The notes below the pieces were generated by a model. It saw only the letters and a program-made list of their open reading frames with translations. It did not search any database and had not been told where the DNA came from. Shown here in pieces: positions 62,725 to 64,000 of a DNA stretch of 64,000 nt. Position 1 is the first letter of the stretch. Every line of letters starts with the position of its first letter. The translations under genes and the position numbers were made by a program. The stretch comes from Bryobacterales bacterium (GTDB taxonomy: Bacteria > Acidobacteriota > Terriglobia > Bryobacterales > Bryobacteraceae), in NCBI GenBank assembly GCA_016721425.1, contig JADKID010000009.1, positions 372,001 through 436,000 on the forward strand, given 5' to 3'.

Positions 62725-62754
62725 TCTATAGGTTATCACACTGAGACGTCTGAA
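62725..62754 (-). promoter_or_regulatory. candidate promoter for the recO-glyQS-ppdK operon
   Basis: On the minus strand TTCAGA (62754-62749) and TATAGA (62730-62725) are 18 bp apart. The expected start near 62718 lies about 12 nt before the recO ATG. Sequence support only. Confidence 0.45.
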
Positions 62755-62830
62755 TTCGCGAGGGTTTTCGAGTGCGCAGGTTGCGGTGGGGCGGTGTGGA
62801 GGCTATGATGAAAAGGTCCGAGTGCGCCGT

Positions 62831-62907
<77 letters not shown>

Positions 62908-63026
62908 GTTCACTTGGATACCCCTCCCCGCCACATGGGCTCTACGCGGCTCACTCCTTCGACGATCTCTTGCGCCCTGACCTGGATGTCCAGAGTCGAT
63001 CCCGCGCCAGACGCTATAGTCGACGC

Positions 63027-63893
63027 ATGATTCGGCGGATCTCATTTGCATTCTGGGGTCTCGCTCTGCTGATGGCATCGCCGTCAAGCGGTGCCGACCC
63101 CGACGACTTGGCGGCCAGGACCGCCGCAATCGCTTCGATCAAAGCCCGGCAAACGGGAATCACGCCGGACTGCCCGAAAACCAGACGGAAGGAGCATCTA
63201 GAAGAAGCTTTATTCAATCTGCGCAGCGAAATGGTCGTGGACGGAAGACTGAACGAATCTCACTTCGTTTACGAAGTCGTTGATATCGGGTGCTACACGA
63301 TCGAAGACTCCTCGCTGGTCATCCACACCATTGATCACCCGGTAACATTCGGATACGTAGTCGTGGATAGGATCAGTGGAGGAACGTATCGCCTATGGAC
63401 AGACGTGGACGCCCACAGCGAGTTCAACCGACTGATTCGCGATCTTGGGGTAAGTGCCACAGAGAGCAGTGATGCGATCCAGGTTGCAGATCTTTACCGC
63501 GAAGTGGTCCTTGGCCCTTTCGAAGGAAACATGGTTTCCGATAGCTTCCAGGTCCGGCAATTGGCAGAGATGTCGTTCCACAAAGCTTATGGGGACTCAG
63601 ACTGGGTGAGAAAATTCGAACAGTGGTGGCGCCGCGTCCAGTCCGCGAGAATTACCAACTTCGACCGGGAAAGCCGGAGGGTGCCTGAAGGATGGATTGT
63701 AACCGGCATGGCATTCGAGGGCTTCAGGTTCACCGTTCCGCGCACCAAGATCTCAGGACGCGCATCGTTGGTGCGGTGGAGCCTCCGTATTTCGCCCAAC
63801 GGGCAAGTCGCAGTTCTCCCCTCACGGGTTCTATTTCAACAGCCGGTCGGTAAGAGTCGAAGCCAGAGAAAGGCTGTAGGGCCGAACTCGTAG
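63027..63893 (+). CDS. exported hypothetical protein
   Basis: A 288-residue protein from ATG 63027, preceded by TATAGT (63015-63020) that may be the -10 box. It has a signal peptide (MIRRISFAFWGLALLMASPS) and no family I recognise. Visible features: a region with Cys residues (TPDCPKTRRKEHLEEALFNL, YEVVDIGCYTIEDSSLVIHT), a strand-rich middle and a basic C-terminal end (QQPVGKSRSQRKAVG). GC content is lower than the rest of the window. The frame extends upstream over the tRNA but that part is not coding. Nothing further is seen to 64000. Confidence 0.65.
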   Translation: MIRRISFAFWGLALLMASPSSGADPDDLAARTAAIASIKARQTGITPDCPKTRRKEHLEEALFNLRSEMVVDGRLNESHFVYEVVDIGCYTIEDSSLVIHTIDHPVTFGYVVVDRISGGTYRLWTDVDAHSEFNRLIRDLGVSATESSDAIQVADLYREVVLGPFEGNMVSDSFQVRQLAEMSFHKAYGDSDWVRKFEQWWRRVQSARITNFDRESRRVPEGWIVTGMAFEGFRFTVPRTKISGRASLVRWSLRISPNGQVAVLPSRVLFQQPVGKSRSQRKAVGPNS

Positions 63894-64000
63894 GTCCCAA
63901 ACGACGCGACCGTGCCTGCGCAATGCCCCGACCAACGACCTGGAAACTGAGGCTCAACCACCCGGCGTATAACTCCTGCTTTTCAGTAAACGCCCCCTGT

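Noticed and set aside
63730..63957. 75-residue minus-strand frame at the right end
   Set aside because: No start signal, no motif, mostly antisense to the 63027 gene.

Overview
The window is high-GC DNA from a heterotrophic bacterium, most likely an acidobacterium of the Bryobacterales / Solibacter lineage. This is inferred from content: a planctomycete-type cytochrome (DUF1549/DUF1553) plus DUF1501 pair, several exported Gfo/Idh/MocA oxidoreductases with Tat-like leaders, an Oar-like TonB receptor with a carboxypeptidase-regulatory domain, PQQ-propeller proteins, and many GTG/TTG starts with 4-nt ATGA overlaps. No 16S rRNA or taxon-specific marker is present, so the assignment is provisional.

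Layout. (1) 1-5134: a cut alpha/beta hydrolase and a DUF1553-DUF1501 exported pair. (2) 5248-10722, minus strand: a compact housekeeping operon phoH-ybeY-CNNM/CBS-era-BON-trmO, preceded by an ECF-type sigma factor. (3) 10831-13927: XRE-cupin regulator, two paralogous tiny monoheme c-type proteins, a strong terminator, and an NfrB-like glycosyltransferase carrying a C-terminal MshEN (c-di-GMP type) domain. (4) 13946-18971: amidohydrolase, a 182-bp tandem array built from the gene junction itself, a PQQ-propeller protein, then a DUF1537 kinase-PdxA2 pair for four-carbon acid sugars. (5) 18474-24497: accessory region with a decayed hypothetical gene, gene-poor stretches, an AvrRpt2-like papain-fold protein, a bacterial eRF1-like (baeRF) protein, a TFIIB-type zinc-ribbon protein and a site-2 protease with CBS domains. 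(6) 24720-49793: a plant-polysaccharide (pectin / rhamnogalacturonan) utilisation region: three Gfo/Idh/MocA proteins, a TIM-barrel isomerase, an AraD1/GguC protein, an enolase-superfamily dehydratase, a GH33-type sialidase, a CE15-SGNH double esterase, a PmoA-family protein, PL22 oligogalacturonate lyase, GH78 rhamnosidase, TonB receptor, GH28 polygalacturonase, metallophosphoesterase, hexuronate-type MFS transporter and an outer-membrane barrel. (7) 49803-54821, minus: an aromatic amino-acid oxidation operon iorA(frameshifted)-iorB-paaK-ACT-aminotransferase. (8) 55066-62706, minus: a shrunken ppdK pseudogene, a HigB/HigA-like toxin-antitoxin pair, then intact ppdK at the end of a recO-glyQ-glyS-ppdK run. 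(9) 62831-64000: tRNA-Pro(CGG) and a lower-GC exported protein of unknown function.

How it fits together: the central 25 kb could import and depolymerise pectic material (outer-membrane receptor/barrel, exported GH28, GH78, PL22, CE15, GH33) and feed uronates and acid sugars through the MFS transporter, the enolase-family dehydratase and the AraD1-type protein; the DtnK-PdxA2 pair in region 4 would handle threonate/erythronate-type acids. The aromatic amino-acid operon and PPDK supply arylacetyl-CoA and PEP/pyruvate interconversion. No insertion sequence, CRISPR array or prophage was seen. The most unusual features are the junction-derived tandem array (15281-15896), the TrmO/degenerate-FmdE fusion, the iorA frameshift with loss of the ferredoxin domain, the internally deleted ppdK copy beside a toxin-antitoxin pair, and the switch of strand composition near 12-14 kb.
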